A DNA stretch of 7,733 bases, from positions 1 through 7,733 of the forward strand of contig JAOABT010000389.1 of assembly GCA_026418215.1 (NCBI GenBank), read 5' to 3'. This stretch comes from Clostridia bacterium (GTDB lineage: Bacteria; Bacillota; Clostridia; DSM-8532). The position numbers and the translations under genes were made by a program. The notes under the pieces are model-generated. The model was not told where the DNA came from. It saw nothing but the letters and a program-made list of their open reading frames with translations, and made no database searches. Of this stretch, positions 5,919 through 7,733 are shown in pieces. Numbering within the stretch: position 1 is the stretch's first letter; the number at the start of each line of letters is the position of its first letter.

Positions 5919-7713
5919 AGAAGCCCTCCATATCTTTGCGGATCAAAAGCGGTATTGTAACGGTTATGCGTGTAAAGCTGCCTTCCTCACTCTCAATCTG
6001 AAGGCCATAGCTTTGGCCGTAAAACAGCTTGATTCTGCGGTTTACATTTTCTATTCCAACGCTCTTGCCCTTCTTTCCAATCATCTTGAAATAGGCATCG
6101 TCGTCCATAGCAAGACGGTTTCTGAAGTTTTCAAGCTCCTCCTTCGGGATACCAGCACCGTTGTCGTAAACAGTAATGACGAGCTTGTCCTCCTGCGAAA
6201 AGGCTTTGAGTACAATGACACCCTTTCTCCTGACCCGCTCAATGCCGTGGTAGACGGAATTCTCAATGATTGGCTGGATGAGGAGCCGCGGGATTGGCAC
6301 ATTCAGAATATCGTTCTCAACGTCCATCGAGAACTCAAGACGGTCCTCAAGACGCCGTTTAATAATAGCCACATATTGTTCGATATAGGCAAATTCCTCG
6401 GAAACAGTGATAAGCCGCGCATCGCGACCTATGCCGGCTTCAATTAGCGACGAGAGGTTGGATACGGTTTCGCTGATTTCCGGCACATTCTGCATCTGCG
6501 CCATCCAGTTAATAGACTCAAGAGTGTTAAACAAAAAGTGCGGATTCATTTGGGATTGGAGGGCCTTCAGCTCGGCCTCCTTCCTCGTGATCTGCTCCCT
6601 GTATATGCTGTTCATGAGATGCTGGATGTCCTGGACCATTTTGTTAAAGACTTCGGTTAGATAGCCCAGCTCATCCTGACGGTCGATGGGTACACTGACG
6701 TCCACCTGTCCGCCCTGAAGCCGCTTCATGCCCTTGACAAGCGCATTCACCGGCTTGATGATATCACGGGCGGCCAGCCAGCCCAGTAAGGATATACAGA
6801 AGAAGGTGATACCGCACAGGATGATAATGCGGTTGCGAAGCTCATTGACTTCAAGATAAAGTGTCGGAAGCGGGATATACGAAACAATGCGCCAGTTTGT
6901 CGAGGGAACTGTCACATAGGTTTTAAGGAGATTGTTCGCCTTGTCGATATCGTAGCCGCTCTGATTATCGGAATAGGTCAGCTTCTTAAAGGTTTTGGCG
7001 GCTTCCTCGCTGCTTGAGAAAACGACATTGTTGTCATCGGTCACAACAGCCAGATTCTTTAGGTATTGGCTTTGCAGATTTGAAAAGGCTGAGGTTAAGT
7101 AACGCTTGTCTATATTGAAAATGAGGAAGCCCGCCTCGGTGAATTCGTCGCGGTTGATAATCATTCTCAGAAGATAGACATAGGAATCGCCTTGAGGTTT
7201 ATTCTGTATGTAGATAATGGGACGTCCCTTTGTTTCGCGAGCCCGGACCAGCATATCCACGATATCCACCTGCTCCATGATGCTCTGCTTATCCTTGTTG
7301 TTGTCAGCAAAAAAGCTCATGCCGTTAAAGCAGACAATACAGACGGACCGGAGCTCTTCACGTGCAATAAGCAGCTTTTCGAGGTAGCCCACTACCGATT
7401 CGTGCTGTTCATAGGCAAGAATTTTATCGGAGCTGAAGCTCCTCCTTGCAACAGCACGGTACACATTCTCAGTGCTCAAAACATCATTGGATAAGGACTC
7501 GAGCCCAACCAAAAGACCTGCAAGGCGGTAATTGATCATAGAAAGCATATCATGCGAATATTCGACGGTTTTTTTCTCAATAACGCTTGATGCAATATTA
7601 TAGCTTGTGGCGCCCACAACAATAAGCGGTACAGTGATGAGCAAATAAAGCACTGTAAGGATTTTAAGTCTTATGGGAAGGTTGCGGTACAAAGCATTGA
7701 TTTTTCCAGTCAC
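5896..7713 (-). CDS. YesM-type membrane sensor histidine kinase
   Basis: The protein has about 605 residues; positions here count from the GTG at 7719. It has transmembrane segments at about 18-38 and 297-318, an extracellular sensing domain between them (Cache-like by layout), a HAMP linker at about 319-372, and the His_kinase domain with the phospho-accepting His394 in QMNPHFLFNTLESINW. The ATPase follows: N-box IIENSVYHGI (Asn487, His491), DNGAGIP (519-525) and GKSVGIENVNRR. All motifs are intact. It senses an external signal, autophosphorylates and passes the phosphate to the overlapping regulator. The GTG at 7713 is preferred because AGGAGG (7725-7720) lies six bases upstream, whereas it touches the GTG at 7719. 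The frame stays open to the window edge, so a longer form cannot be strictly excluded. A minus-strand TGA at 7712-7710 would overlap this start if an upstream gene ends there. Confidence 0.94.
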   Translation of the reverse strand: MTGKINALYRNLPIRLKILTVLYLLITVPLIVVGATSYNIASSVIEKKTVEYSHDMLSMINYRLAGLLVGLESLSNDVLSTENVYRAVARRSFSSDKILAYEQHESVVGYLEKLLIAREELRSVCIVCFNGMSFFADNNKDKQSIMEQVDIVDMLVRARETKGRPIIYIQNKPQGDSYVYLLRMIINRDEFTEAGFLIFNIDKRYLTSAFSNLQSQYLKNLAVVTDDNNVVFSSSEEAAKTFKKLTYSDNQSGYDIDKANNLLKTYVTVPSTNWRIVSYIPLPTLYLEVNELRNRIIILCGITFFCISLLGWLAARDIIKPVNALVKGMKRLQGGQVDVSVPIDRQDELGYLTEVFNKMVQDIQHLMNSIYREQITRKEAELKALQSQMNPHFLFNTLESINWMAQMQNVPEISETVSNLSSLIEAGIGRDARLITVSEEFAYIEQYVAIIKRRLEDRLEFSMDVENDILNVPIPRLLIQPIIENSVYHGIERVRRKGVIVLKAFSQEDKLVITVYDNGAGIPKEELENFRNRLAMDDDAYFKMIGKKGKSVGIENVNRRIKLFYGQSYGLQIESEEGSFTRITVTIPLLIRKDMEGFYVQGHDS

Positions 7714-7733
7714 TGCCACCCTCCTCTCACCAT

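Noticed and set aside
5671..6447. Long plus-strand open frame opposite the kinase and regulator genes
   Set aside because: It is antisense to two well-supported genes with intact motifs, has no ribosome binding site that I can see, and no recognisable protein family.

Overview
This is bacterial DNA, most likely from a low-to-mid GC Bacillota (Firmicutes), probably in Clostridia. The basis is a Bacillus-type SOS control region (GAAC-N4-GTTC boxes), a LexA gene divergent from a small LysM protein, strong AGGAGG-type ribosome binding sites, sigma-A-like TTGACA/TATAAT promoters, and a YesM/YesN-type two-component pair. The species cannot be named from the sequence alone.

Left part (1-1460) is housekeeping and SOS. 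The 5' part of an ACT-domain protein gene runs off the left edge on the minus strand. A YneA-like LysM gene (minus) and lexA (plus) then diverge from a compact control region. That region holds two well-formed promoters and three LexA boxes about 30 bp apart, so LexA very likely represses both itself and the division inhibitor. lexA ends in a clear intrinsic terminator.

Middle part (1460-3190) is a free-standing LacI-family regulator gene (plus). Its leader is unusually long and structured. It contains an extended -10 promoter, four tandem 16-bp repeats, an inverted repeat, a second weak promoter and a cre/LacI-type operator overlapping that second promoter. No sugar-utilisation gene lies beside it, so its target is unknown. 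Downstream is a gene-free stretch with a short GC-rich element that looks like the palindromic debris left by REP/IS200-type elements, then a hairpin terminator shared by the two converging genes.

Right part (3195-7733) is all on the minus strand and reads from the right edge leftwards: a membrane sensor histidine kinase of the YesM type, overlapping by 23 bp with a REC-AraC response regulator of the YesN type, then after about 220 bp a secreted six-repeat beta-propeller protein (DUF5050-like). The kinase would sense an extracellular signal, commonly carbohydrate-related in this family, and phosphorylate Asp55 of the regulator. No terminator is visible between the regulator and the propeller gene, so all three may be one transcription unit ending at the 3167-3189 hairpin.

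Nothing here is clearly a new system. The points most worth a second look are the repeat-bearing LacI leader, the three-box SOS switch and the two-component/propeller arrangement.
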